Source of the DNA: Cymodocea nodosa
Lineage: Eukaryota > Streptophyta > Magnoliopsida > Alismatales > Cymodoceaceae
DNA length: 64,000 bases
Reading direction: 5' to 3'
Assembly (NCBI GenBank): GCA_036874045.1
Contig: CM072346.1
Coordinates: 13,554,001 to 13,618,000, forward strand
Shown piece after piece: positions 1 through 11,440 of the stretch. Made by a program: the position numbers and the translations under genes. Under the pieces are notes generated by a model that worked only from the letters and a program-made list of their open reading frames with translations, was not told the origin of the DNA and did no database searches. The number at the start of each line of letters is the position of its first letter. Positions within the stretch are counted from its first letter, which is position 1.

Positions 1-1049
1 TCGTTTCCTGCCTGCCACCTGAGATTGGGAGACTGGGGAAGGCCACGGTGTTCGACATCAGCCGCAACAAGTTGGTAGGTCCGCTGCCGGATAGCATCGG
101 GGACATGAAGAGCTTGGAGTTGCTCGACGTCTCCGACAATAGACTATCCGGTGTCATCCCGAAGCGCATCTGTGAGCTACCAAACCTAGCGTACTTCAAC
201 TTCTCGCACAACTACTTCACAGGAGTGCCCAAGAGATGCCGGAAACTGTCGACTATCGTCGATAAAGGAAACTGCATTCCGGAAGCATCTCTACAGAAGA
301 AGTCGGCGGAGTGCAAGGAATTCGGCTCCCGACCGGTTGTCTGTGAAGTAGTGAGCTCTGAAGATGCTTGTATGACTGCAACCAAAATCACCACACCACC
401 ACCAGTGAAACCGCCGAGACCACCACCCACTTCGCCCCCTCCTCCACCACCCACTTCGCCCCCTCCTACGCCAAAACCACCCACTTCTCCCCCTCCTCCA
501 CCACCCACTTCGCCTCCTCCTACACCAAAACCACCCACTTCTCCCCCTCCTCCACCACCCACTTCGCCTCCTCCTACACCAAAACCACCCACTTCGCCCC
601 CTCCAACACCACCATGTGACGGATGGGGCTGGGGAGGTGGCGGAGGAGGTGGTTGGGGTTCTAAAGGTGGAGCCGGAGGCGGAGGCGGAGGAGGTGGCTG
701 CGGAGGTGGAGGTGGAGGTGGTGGTGGCGGTGGAAAAGGATCAAAGGGTGGTGGAGATTCTGGTTCTAGTTACAGTTATGGTTTCAGCCATGGAGAAGAA
801 ACTAATGGTGATGATGGAGGAGGAGGAGGAGGTGGTGGTGGTGGTGGTGGCGGTGGAGGAGGAGGAGGAGGTGGAGGTGGAGGTGGTGGTGACGGTGGTG
901 AAGGAGGAAAAGGAGGAGGAGGTGGTGGTGGAGGAGGAGGAGGAGGAGGAGGAGGAGGTGGTGATAGTGATGGTGGTGGTGACGATGATGGTGGTGGAGG
1001 AGGACAAGGAGGAGGAGGAGGAGGAGGTGGTGGTGGTGGCGGCGGTGGC

Positions 1050-1081
<32 letters not shown>

Positions 1082-1232
1082 TGATGGTGATGGTGGAGGA
1101 GGAGGAGGAGGAGGAGGAGGAGGAGGTGGGCGTGGTGGTGGTGGTGGTGGTGGTGGTGGTGGCGAAGGAGGAAAAGGAGGAGGAGGAGGAGGAGGAGGAG
1201 GAGGAGGAGGTGGTGGTGGATGGTGGTGGTGA
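1..1232 (+). CDS. LRR-extensin-like cell-wall protein, 3' part (5' end outside window)
   Basis: The frame is open from the left edge (first full codon at 3) to a TGA at 1230-1232, giving 409 visible residues. The first part has plant extracellular leucine-rich repeats (LPPEIG, FDISRNKLVGPLPDSIG, LLDVSDNRLSGVIP, NFSHNYFTG), followed by a Cys-containing linker ending near 395. At 396-614 there is a Pro-rich extensin-like domain built from an 18-residue unit, PPTSPPPPPPTSPPPTPK, in about three copies (DNA period 54 bp). From about 618 to the stop the protein is almost pure glycine with a few K, D, E, S and a WWW end. Family knowledge: LRX/At4g06744-like proteins are secreted and the Hyp-rich domain anchors them in the wall. 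The signal peptide and early LRRs lie outside the window. The glycine tail is atypical; a frame or assembly artefact in the microsatellite is possible. Confidence 0.8.
396..614 (+). repeat. 54-bp tandem repeat encoding the Pro-rich (extensin-like) domain
   Basis: Three near-identical 54-bp units (CAAAACCACCCACTT recurs at 472 and 526) encode PPTSPPPPPPTSPPPTPK. The SPPPPPP runs fit the Ser-Hyp pattern of extensins. Length changes by whole units would keep the frame. Confidence 0.85.
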
Positions 1233-1250
1233 TGGTGGAGGAGGCGGCGG
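618..1250 (+). repeat. GGN trinucleotide tract (GGA/GGT/GGC) encoding polyglycine
   Basis: About 630 bp of GGA, GGT and GGC triplets, purine-dense and G-rich on the + strand. Read in the gene's frame it is glycine. In other frames it gives spurious poly-E/V (+) and polyproline (-) open frames, which I treat as shadows. The tract runs slightly past the stop codon at 1230-1232. Confidence 0.9.
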
Positions 1251-1885
1251 CGGCGGGGGGTCATCTCCTTACAAAGAACGAGCCCACATCGATGATCGGA
1301 ATAATCGCCGTTGCAAAACTATCGGTTCTCAATCATTTCCGAAAGAATTAAATCATCTACAAAATTATTGATATCACTCTATCACATGTATACACATACA
1401 TAATTACTCCAATAAAACTCGTAGGCAGGAGGAGGTTAGAATTTTCGAGAATTGGTTGATGACATTTATTATTGTTGTATTCTTCCTTCTTGTCATTTTT
1501 CTTTTTTCTTTTTGTTGATTGATCATGAAAATTAGAAGGATATGACAATTGTGTCTTTTCCTTTTGTTAATTTCGTAACTATACATCACGTCCTTCTCCC
1601 GTAATTCTCCATTTCTGTGTGGATGAAGTCTGTAAAAGTCTCCACGTATTTATTTTGTTGTTGTCATCAACTAATGAAATTACAAATGTTTAACTATCTT
1701 TTGTTACTGATTGTAACGTGCCCCAGGTAGATGGCCAAGCATATTTTATTGCCTAACAGGTAAATTACCACTTGTTTCATAATAAATTCCGAATTTTTTT
1801 ATAATTGTTGTGAAATTCTTAATTCATGATCAACACATATATGCTTAGGTTTAACCTTTACTTAAATAATGTGAAACCACTTTTA

Positions 1886-1890
<5 letters not shown>

Positions 1891-1920
<30 letters not shown>
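1891..1920. repeat. (CT)15 microsatellite
   Basis: Fifteen uninterrupted CT dinucleotides downstream of the LRR-extensin-like gene. Confidence 0.97.
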
Positions 1921-1922
<2 letters not shown>

Positions 1923-4900
1923 CTTGTAACTTATTTAATAAAATATATTTCTTAATAATATTTTCTATATGGTGAAGAATAGCTTAGAAAAGTTCCTTTG
2001 TCTAATTATTTTTGAAAGCAAAAGCATAATTAATTCCTTCATTATTTAAACGAAAGAAATACATCTTTCGTATATATGTACTTCGTCCTCACTTAATTTT
2101 TAGAAACCGTGTCCTCCATTTATGCTTCCGATGTTTAAAAAAATGTAATCCAGTATTATAATATTGATGTTACAAAATGAATATCGAAAAGGAATGATGA
2201 CACAAAGCAAAGAATTTACTTAGTAAATGTTGTCATCCATGAAAACTTGTTTATGTACAACTAAAGGATCCAAGGCTTGTTTTTCTTTTCCATAAATAAA
2301 GTGGCACTTTAAGCAGAGCTTTGTATATATGCATAGGAGGGGAAATAGGAAGAATTGATAGGGAAGGAAATTTTTTTCTTTCATGTCTTGTATTTGTATT
2401 TGTACGTAATAACAACGAAAGGAAATATTTTCTCTTCGTTTTCTTTATATTTAATCTTTCCTTTAAAATCATTTTCCACCCTCACCCCCTCGTTAAAAAT
2501 CGATAATCACTCAAAAATCCTTCTTGACTCATCTGGATTGCAATTCGCACTCATCACTTGTCACGTAGTTCTGCTCCTCACCCATTGCACGTTCACATTT
2601 ATTGCACAGTCACGTCTATTACTCATCATACATTACTCTACGAAAATAGATATAAAAGATTCACGTAAAACTTTATTTTATGATTTGATAATTATTATTT
2701 ATATTTATCTAATAAATTTTGTAAGATATAGTTTTATAGGATTTTGTTATATAAATTACTTACTGTAGAAACAGGTTAACGAGATATATCGTGAAAGTTG
2801 ATCTTTACGTCAAAATCACGAGAGAACGTGAAGATTCAAAACTGTTGTCCATCTCTTGTCCCCGAATATGAGTTGTTTGTCGCCAACACGTCACTTCTCG
2901 CCTACTCTCTCCTTCGATGATCTTCCTCGATATTTCTCCACAAATCCCTAATTTTTGTTCGACGACTCCGTGAGCCTTCTTCTCCCAGGAAGAGAGAAAC
3001 TTGTTGCAGTGCATGCTTGTCTGAAACCTATTCGTGCCACAACCTCAACAATAGGTTTCGACCAACGAATCACCTCCAACTTTCCTCCTCAACCACAACA
3101 AATCTAATAGCCAGCCGCTTGTTGGATAAGTTTTCCTCTGCATCCTTACCTTGTTGAATGTTGAAATCTTACACGATATGATAACTTGCTTACCTAGATT
3201 TTATTCTTCATAGAAGAAATTGTCGATCAAGCAAAGGACAATGATGGTTATTTGTCTCAACATTATTACTCTCTATTGTTGTTGATTACTTTCATTGTCT
3301 TTCTTAATTCCATTCAGTATCATACACTATTTAAATACTGATGACTGGATTTTATTTTATTTTATTTTCTTTGACAACTATTTTCTGCATTGCACTGCTT
3401 TCTTTTGCAGACTGTAGTTAAATATTTCTTTGAACTTTCTCCTTCTTGGATCGTTTTGTGTATATGAAATACTGAACCATGTTTCACTTAAGGTACAAAA
3501 CATGTGGGTTGCAATTTATCTGTATATTTTTGCATGATTAGATGCTAACATTAGTAAATTTGCTTTTATTTTTTGGCAATAACACTAATAGTTGTATTTA
3601 AGTTATGCATATGCTTGCTATAATGTGTTGCACTAATTTAAGTTAACACTAATTGTTTTATTTTTACGGCTTATTATATCTACTAGGTTGAGGCTTGTGA
3701 GATGTTTCCTGTGTTGCACCTTATGGTTTATTGGTATTCTTTGGAATTTATGTAAGTGACTGAACTGCAATGTTGTCTAGCAACCATTGGTCTTGTCATT
3801 TATCAAAGAACAAGTTACAATATCAAGTGTTCTGTATTCATTCTATACTATTTGGAAAGTAATTGGTGAATAGGCCAACATATTCCACTAGTTTGGATTG
3901 GTCTTTATCTTTTGAAAGTTTGATGTTTTTGATTTTGTTTATTTTTGTAGATGGTCTGTTGTCTAGCTGGACATCTGATGTTTGGATTGGTTTGATTTTT
4001 CATTTTTCCCAAAAAAGCACATGTCCATTCAGATTATTGACATTTGAATATAGTTTGTCCAGACATTTATCCTAAAAATTATTACCCTTGTGTTTTCTGT
4101 GCAAACAAAAAATAACAGCAAAAATGGACTGTTGCATGAGTAACAAATAAAAAATCTGGCATTAACAAATGCTTTAATTTTGGATGCACAATCCAAGTCA
4201 CTAGTGAAGTTATGGGAGAAAACAGACACTAGAAAACAACTTTCAAGCCTGGTTTTAGAGTGCATATTTTCTGGCTTTATTGAAAATTACTGTTGCCTTA
4301 TTGTGGAACACCAAGTGGTGAATTATGAACTTGTAATAATGTTCAATGATAAGGCCATGGCGAACCAGAGAGACAACATAATCAAGGTTGACCAAAATTG
4401 TTTTTTATACATGTATGTTTAAATTTATATCAATTTTAGTGGAAGAGATGGTATTGCAACATTAATGGGCAGCATCATCCAACACATTAAAAATGCTTGT
4501 TCCTACAATAAATTAACATTAATAAATACCACTATCAAGGTCAACTACAATTCATGTGACCAACCCACATAAAGACATTAAGGCTTAATTTGATTCTGAT
4601 TATAAGGTGTCTAGGTTATGCACATTTAATGAGATGACTAAGGTATCACTTTGTTAGGATTTTGACATTCAAGATTCTTTGATTTTGAGGTTTTAGTCGA
4701 AATTGTAGCCATACATCTTTGACATGATTGATTTTAATTATTTCTTATGGTAACATTTGGAACGTAAATCATGTATAAGGAAGTCATGTACAATATACGA
4801 TGATTTACACATGATATTTGATGGTAACATAGCTACTAGAATTACTAATCAAGTTCTTAAAGATGTATAGGTCACGTGGAATGTAGAACTCTTAGAACCT

Positions 4901-6011
4901 ACACCTTCAATGCATTTAATATTCAAGTTTTTTTAACATTTGTTGAAGTAGAAAAGGGAAAAGGTAGCCATAGTCCTCTTATTTAAAAAATGTCATCAAA
5001 AGGTCAAAGAAAATACTTTGACCACATGTAGAGTTTTCTAAATCTATTGCTAGGTCAATAAATGAAATAAGTGATATTGTAACTAAGTTTGTAGAGTAGG
5101 ATAAAGATATATTAGAAATCTAAATTAAAAAGAGGAATAGAATAACAGATTGACATACTCATTGGAATAGATGACTTTATCAACCACGAAAGACTACTAG
5201 CAATGGATTTGCTAGAGAATCAAGTGAAGAGGATTATTTTTTATCTCTAAAGAATAATAAAATGCGAGTTGAGTGATTAAAACACAATTTTGAGAAAATG
5301 TAAAACTTTAAGTTATTGTTATTTTTTTTGTTGAACGGGTGTGTTATTAAACTAGTATTGTTATGTTTGTTGTTGCATATTTCATGTTTGAACATGTATT
5401 ATTGACATTCACTTAGTTAAAATTATTGCAATTTTATGTTGGTTATTATATTAGCTTTGTATGTTCATATTAAATTGTTGAAACAAAAAGTATATTTATG
5501 TTAATTGTTGAAATGGTTACCATGTTATATGTTGATTATTTATTTTGACAAGTAGTAACAACAATTGAAAAGGTGACGATGAAAGGGCATCTACTATTAA
5601 TGTTACTTACATAAACGTATAGGATGGTAGTACATTTCCTTGTAGATGTTATTTCTTAAACAACTGAATGAATATGTAACAAAGAAAGATAAAATTATAT
5701 TAGTAGATTATTAAATCCTTTCATATCTCACCAATCATATAATTATTGAAAAATATATTATATGAGTCAACATGTATTCGTGTAATTTTATGACTTACTC
5801 AAAAGAGAGAGAGAGTGATACAAGATGGTAAAAATATAAATATTGAAGAAAATTTAATTTTTCTTGTTGCAATAAAATTAACGATATGGTGTTACAAATG
5901 AGCACTTTCATTGATCTACTTGAACAATTAGTATTTACTTCAATTAGATGGTAAATGTTATAATCAAATTACATTATATACTTTTAACTAAGTTTCATCA
6001 TTAACACTAAA

Positions 6012-7105
6012 TTAGGGTTTGTGCACTTGAAATCTGATTGAATTGAAAATTTTTTTCGTCAGATTCTGAATAATGAGTTATTTGTGCACTTTGAAATTTA
6101 ATTTCTTAAAGAAATTGAATTCCAAAACATGTAAAAATTGGAAAAATGAATTCCCAACTCAAAAGGTAAGAATTTATTTTCCCAACTCTCACTCTCTCCC
6201 ACTCACGAATAGTCCTAATGCTCACCTATCGTCTATCTTCCACTTACGTGCTCAACGCTCAACGATCGCCATATTCTGCTAGTCTACTCGTATGTTGAAG
6301 ATCGTTTGCTAGTCTCTTCGACATTACTCGTCTATTGCCACTTCCTCATCTGTTAAAGTCTTCCACTCGTGAATAGTCTCGATGCTCACCCACCACCATC
6401 TTCCATGAGTCTGCTCGTGAACTCGTTGCTCGTCCACCTCTCCCAATAATTCGTCGAAGTCCACTTGACGTCGCTCATCTGTTGAAGATCGTTCGCTAGT
6501 GTCCTCGACGTCACTCGTCTATCGTCGCTTCCTCATCTATCGAAGTCTCCCACTTGCAAACAATCTTGATGCTCATCCGCTACCATCTTTCGCTAGTTTG
6601 CTCACGAACTTGCTACTCCTCAACCTCTCCTAATAGTCTACTCTACGTCGCTAATCTATCGAAGATTGTTCACTAGTTTCCTCGACGTTGCTCGTCTACC
6701 ACTGCTTCCTCATCTGTCGAAGTCTCCCACTCGCGAACTGCCATCTTTCACCTGCCTCTGCCTGAAGAAACACAATAGGATATACTTAAACTTCATTAAT
6801 TTAATAATCTACCTAGAATAATGATATATTTAATTAATTGATAAATGATATATAAAAATTTAATTTAATAATATGTTAATTTTTAAATATAAGTATTTTT
6901 TTTTTTGATTAATTACATTTTCACTAACAATAATTTGTCACTTAACTTCTTTAAAAATTAATTCTATTTAATTATGTCATGTGCACAAACACTTAAATTT
7001 CAATTTTCATCAAATTCATGAACTTACAAAAACACCTAGATTTTGAATTTTTTCCATTAAATTTTGTAGAATTCAAATTTTAAGTGCACAAACAAACCTT
7101 AAGTA
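6012..7105. mobile_element. Probable nonautonomous DNA element with imperfect terminal inverted repeats and internal GC-rich tandem repeats
   Basis: The left end reads TTAGGGTTTGTGCACTTGAA. The reverse complement of the right end reads TTAAGGTTTGTTTGTGCACT and continues TAAAATTTGAATT, so the ends mirror each other around a GTGCACTT core. A second TTTGTGCACTT copy sits just inside each end (near 6081 and near 6980). Between the ends lies the 180-bp repeat block at 6293-6755. No transposase frame is visible. The exact ends and the target duplication are uncertain. Confidence 0.45.
6293..6755. repeat. Three tandem copies of a ~180-bp GC-richer unit
   Basis: The units start GTTGAAGATCGTT at 6293, GTTGAAGATCGTTCGCTAGT at 6481 and ATCGAAGATTGTTCACTAGT at 6658. 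Each continues with a CTCGTCTA...CTTCCTCATCTG...AAGTC block. Spacings are about 188 and 177 bp. The block stands out from its AT-rich surroundings by its many CG dinucleotides. Confidence 0.8.
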
Positions 7106-8000
7106 GAATTTGAAATGATTTACATGTCTTTTCATAATTGAAGATAATACGTTAATTACATTATGTTGTTTTTTCCAATTTATTAATAATATTTGTTATG
7201 AAATTGACATTGTTTAATTTTTTTTAATCAAAATTATATTAGTGTTATGGATGACACACATGTTAGACTATAATTTTTGAAGAAAAAATTATAGGATACT
7301 ACTTCTCAACCAAATTTACTTAAAGTCTCACTTGGTATAGCATTACTTGTAATGTTATATGTTTCTAATTTAATATTGAATTATATTATCATTTTACAAA
7401 GATATATGTTATTTCTATTTGATACGTAAATGAATATTATTTTAACATATTTTCTTTTTCATAATTTTATTAAAAAAATTAGATTGAGAATATTTACCTA
7501 AAAATCTCGTAGATGAATTATTTAAAATGAATGTTGATGATCTGCCATTATTGAAGAAGATGGTATACATTATATTGGTAATTTAAGTATAGAATAAAAA
7601 AAAAGCTAATTAATTATGTATCCTCTGTGAAAAAGAAATAATACATAATGTTTTTGAAAAAAATTGAATTGTAATAAATTATACTTGTAACGTTAATTGT
7701 AAATATGTTATGTCTATCTTGCTTAAAATTTTAATGTATATTATAGTTTGTATTCTAAAATAATACTTTTCGAATATAATATTTTTTCTAATTTATTGTG
7801 TTAATTTATTATTTAATCTTTAAAAAAATATTAACTTTTAAATTTAAATTTTTCCTTACAATTTCCAACCTAATAATTTTAAGTCCATCTTTCTCAATTT
7901 ATTTTATATTAAGTGATTCTCCATCTTTCAGCTATTGATACAAATTTAAATCGATGAATTTGCAATTAAGATTGAATTTACCACCTCAAACATTAAAAAA

Positions 8001-8015
8001 CACACACACACACAC
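8001..8015. repeat. (CA)n microsatellite upstream of the BAHD gene
   Basis: A run of CA dinucleotides about 185 bp upstream of the BAHD start codon. Confidence 0.9.
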
Positions 8016-8199
8016 AAAAAGAGTGGGTACAAAACAGGTAGCACATACAATTTACTAGATTCAACTACCACTACCCAACAACCACCTCACGCCTTTATGT
8101 GCAAGGCAGAAGATACACTCACTCCGCTCTGACATTGCATAAAAAACCGACGAGAGCTTGCCGTCATCCGACCGTGAATGAACGATTAGGTCGCTCAAC

Positions 8200-11100
8200 A
8201 TGTCAGGGAAGGAAGGCCGGAGGAGCAGCCTCGTAAGGCTGTTGTCGAAGTCGACGACTGTTTCCGCCGTGGCCGTGCAGCCGGGAATGAGCTATCCTTT
8301 GTCGGTGCTCGACCACGCGATGGCGAAGCACACGCTCCATCTTGTGTTCTACTACCCGCGGACGGCGGCGGGTTCGTTCTTCAAGAGCCACGATGGGATG
8401 AAGGAGTCGCTGTCGGACGTGCTGACACACTACCCAGCGGTGACCGGTCGGCTGGTGCGAGGGGACGAGGACGGCAACTGGGTCGTGCGGTGCAACGACG
8501 CTGGTGTCCGGGTTCTGGATGCGGTGGTCGACGTGACAATGGAGGAGTGGTTCGCGTCGGTCGACGAGGAGCAGGAGATGGATTTGGCTTACTGGGAGGA
8601 CATGGGTCGGGACCCGTTCATTTGGTCCCCATTCTACATCCAGGTTGACGATCCCCTCTCTCTATCTTTGTCTCTTCTCCTCCTTGGTTTCGTTCGCCGG
8701 AGAAAAGGAGTCCAGAAACGGCAGGGTGCTTGGGACCTGTAGATTTTGGTTGTAGTATTGATGGGTTTCGAATCATGATGATGTGTGATTGATCTCAACA
8801 GATCAGCGAGTTCAAGGACGGTGGGGTTGCGATTGGGCTGAGCTGCCCCCACATGTACTCCGACCCGACGTGTGCGACGCTGCTGATCAAGGCCTGGGCC
8901 GACGCGCATCGCGGGGCCTCCATCGTCCACCCACCATTTCTCCATCCCCCAGCCCTCCGTGGCCGCCCCAACTCCAACACTTCCACTCCCTCCGCCACAC
9001 TCCTGGATTCCAAATCGAGACTCCATGCCACCACCACCCCCAACCCTAGCTCCGCCGTCCACTTGTCCACCCTAACCTTTCGCTTCGACGGCCAAGCCAT
9101 CCGCCACTGCCTCGCCGAGATCAACCAATCCTCGCCCGACGCAACGCCCTTCGATGCTCTCGCCGCCCTCTTCTGGTGGAGAATCGGCGCGATCTCCCTG
9201 AATGTATGCATCGACTTCCGCAAGCGGATGCACGCACCCCTCCCGCACGGCTTCTTCGGCAACGCCCTACACTTCTCTGAGGTGACCGTGAACGACGTCG
9301 GAGGCGGTGAGAATGGACGGTGGGGGAAGCTGGCGGAGGCGGTGAGGGCTCACGTGGCGGGGTTGCAGGAAGAAGAGTATTGGTCGGCAGTGGATTGGTT
9401 GGCAACAAGGAGGTAACTAAACCGCTGACAGAACGACAGTACTACTTTCTTTCTTTCTTTCTTTCTTTTACTAAACGTAAATAAAGATTATAATAAAATA
9501 ATTACTTTACTTATCAACCCACACCTAACAAAAGTTTGAGAAAAAAAAATTGAAAAAAAAAAAGATCCAAAGGAAAATAATAAACTAGACGCAGACTCTA
9601 GTCTTCAAGTTTGATTGAATTTCTTACGATTTAAAATTTAAGGCTTATTTGAAGAGATTAAAGTTGGTTAAAGACTAAAGTAGTATTGAAAAAATGTAAA
9701 AATGACTAAAACAAGAGAACTACAATTAATTATCATCATTTCTTTTTATTTCGCCCACCCATCATCTCAATTTAGAATTGATTTTGGTCTTAGATTCTAC
9801 CACTTTCGTTTATAGTAACATTAGACAAGTTGGAAGCTTGTTAATCCCAGTTAGATTGAATCTTATCATATTAAAGTTTGTATCAAGTTAAATATGAAAG
9901 TGTAGATGGCATTTGGATTAAGAGTTCAGTACTACCTTAAACCTAAACATAAAGAGAATGATACTAAATTAGATCTAAAATTAATACCAACATACCTTGT
10001 ACTGATGAGGAAGTTTAGGTGGCACTACATTAAATGTCATAAAAGCTACCTTTCATTGGAAATGATACAATAAATCTTATTAACCAACTGGTACCTCTTT
10101 TTTTTTTTCTTTTTCAAGCTCATAAACGATCAAGCAACACTTTAGTTCAATAATCTTGTAAATATTTGTATCAATGAATCGTAATTTTTTAAAACTGTAA
10201 AGGTAATTTAAGGAAATCAAAGGAACTTCAAGAACAAAAGCTCTCATATATTTATAAAAAATGCAGATGAACATGCAACCATGTTTGGAATTGTTTATTG
10301 AAGAAATAAGCTTATTTTAAAAGATCTAAAGATAAACTGTTCTGTATATGTAGTCAAAAATGGACCTCAGATTGTTCATAATCTTTCAATTAAGAATAAC
10401 ATTTTAGATTATCCATAATTTTTTTCAGCCATTAATAAGACTCTCATTTCTAGTTTTCGTGACATTAGAACAACAATAATAATCTAACTTATAATTCTAC
10501 TACGTAAACTTAAGAGTCGTTTGTATATAAAGGAAAGTAAAGAGAAGTACTGGAAAGGAAAATAGTAAAAAAATATGTTTTATTTGTACTTGATAAAAAG
10601 CGTGTCCATCATTTTCTATTGTCACTTTTTAGAAAAAATTTTATAAGAAAAAGTAAAATCAATTTCTTTCTTAAATTGAAATATTTGAAAATGAAGGAAA
10701 AGAAGAAAAAAAAATATAATTTGTTAAATTCATATGTTAAAAAAAAGATGAAATTATTGTTATAATAAATTTTTACAATATGTTAAATTTATATTAACCT
10801 CATATATTGTAAAAATATAAACATTTTTAATTTTTCGATGTCTACAAATATTTTATTACATTTTATTTTTTTTACTTTCTAAACATTTTTGATACTTTTT
10901 CTGTAATTTTCTTTTTCTTCACTTTATAAACTTTTTGATACTTTTTTTTCTATTACTTTCTTATTTTTTGTCACTTTCTTCTAGGTATACAAACAAGCCT
11001 TTAATCTTTTTTTTTTTTTTCTTTTCATGTATTTTTATCTATTATTAAAAATTCAGTTAAATTACATAAATTTAATTTTAAACCTAGCTCCTCTGATGTA

Positions 11101-11440
11101 CTACTAATATTTTTGTTTCCTTAACCATTTTTCATTTTCCAACAGGACGGACGGTGGGAAGTACGGAGACGCGTTCCAAATGTACGGCCCAAGCCTGACG
11201 TGCGTTAAGCTGGATCACCTGTTGGCGTACGAGGCGGCGTTCGGGGAGAAGGGCCCGGCGCACGTCTCTTGCAGGATCGCCGGCGGCGAAGGTCTGCTGC
11301 TGATCTTGCCGCACCCGGACGGTGGGGAGGCAAGGACGGTGTCGATGACTCTCCCAACCAAACGAGCGGACGAGATCTGCCTAGATGAGACCATCCTTCA
11401 GACGGGAGCCAAGTTGGTGTTTAATGGCAGCAGCAGTTGA
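8200..11440 (+). CDS. BAHD-family (HXXXD-type) acyltransferase, complete, three exons
   Basis: Exons are 8200-8643, 8802-9412 and 11146-11440. Both introns are GT-AG (158 bp, phase 0; 1733 bp, phase 2). The spliced protein is 449 aa, normal for the family. BAHD enzymes transfer an acyl group from acyl-CoA to an alcohol or amine, usually in the cytosol. The catalytic HXXXD motif is HMYSD (H165-D169) within GLSCPHMYSD. FDALAALFWWRI, DFRKRMHAPLPHGFFGNALH and the C-terminal EARTVSMTLP block follow. The structural DFGWG motif is degenerate: AFGEK at 383-387, within YEAAFGEKGPAHVSCR. The loop between FWWRI and LNVCIDFRK looks several residues short. Substrate cannot be read from sequence; the GVAIGLSC...DPTCATLLIKAW context recalls uncharacterised/CER-like BAHD members. 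The exons are GC-rich relative to their surroundings. It is convergent with the aldo-keto reductase gene. Confidence 0.88.
9445..9469. repeat. (CTTT)n microsatellite in BAHD intron 2
   Basis: Six CTTT units just downstream of the exon 2 donor site. Confidence 0.9.
10511..11003 (+). mobile_element. MITE-like element (copy 1) in BAHD intron 2
   Basis: The left end reads TAAGAGTCGTTTGTATATAA and the reverse complement of the right end reads TTAAAGGCTTGTTTGTATAC, so the ends are imperfect inverted repeats. The interior is very AT-rich and noncoding. A homologous copy lies in the opposite orientation at 31603-32171. The right end falls about 140 bp before the exon 3 acceptor. Confidence 0.65.

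Larger units (their letters stand above)
1233..8199. other. Intergenic region between the LRR-extensin-like and BAHD genes
   Basis: AT-rich DNA with no supportable gene. It holds a (CT)15 microsatellite, a repeat-bearing element at about 6.0-7.1 kb and a short (CA)n tract just upstream of the BAHD gene. The stretch 2780-3130 is GC-richer and looks like untranslated leader of a decayed transposon, but I could not assign it. I see no coding similarity in 3.1-6.0 kb or 7.1-8.0 kb. Confidence 0.6.

Noticed and set aside
616..1371. Open frame rich in glutamate and valine, plus polyproline and poly-Ser/Thr frames on the minus strand
   Set aside because: These are frame shadows of the GGN microsatellite that encodes the glycine tail; no independent domain or codon signal.
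8634..9408. Minus-strand and alternative-frame open frames over the BAHD exons
   Set aside because: They overlap exons with clear BAHD motifs and reflect the GC-rich codon use of the real gene.
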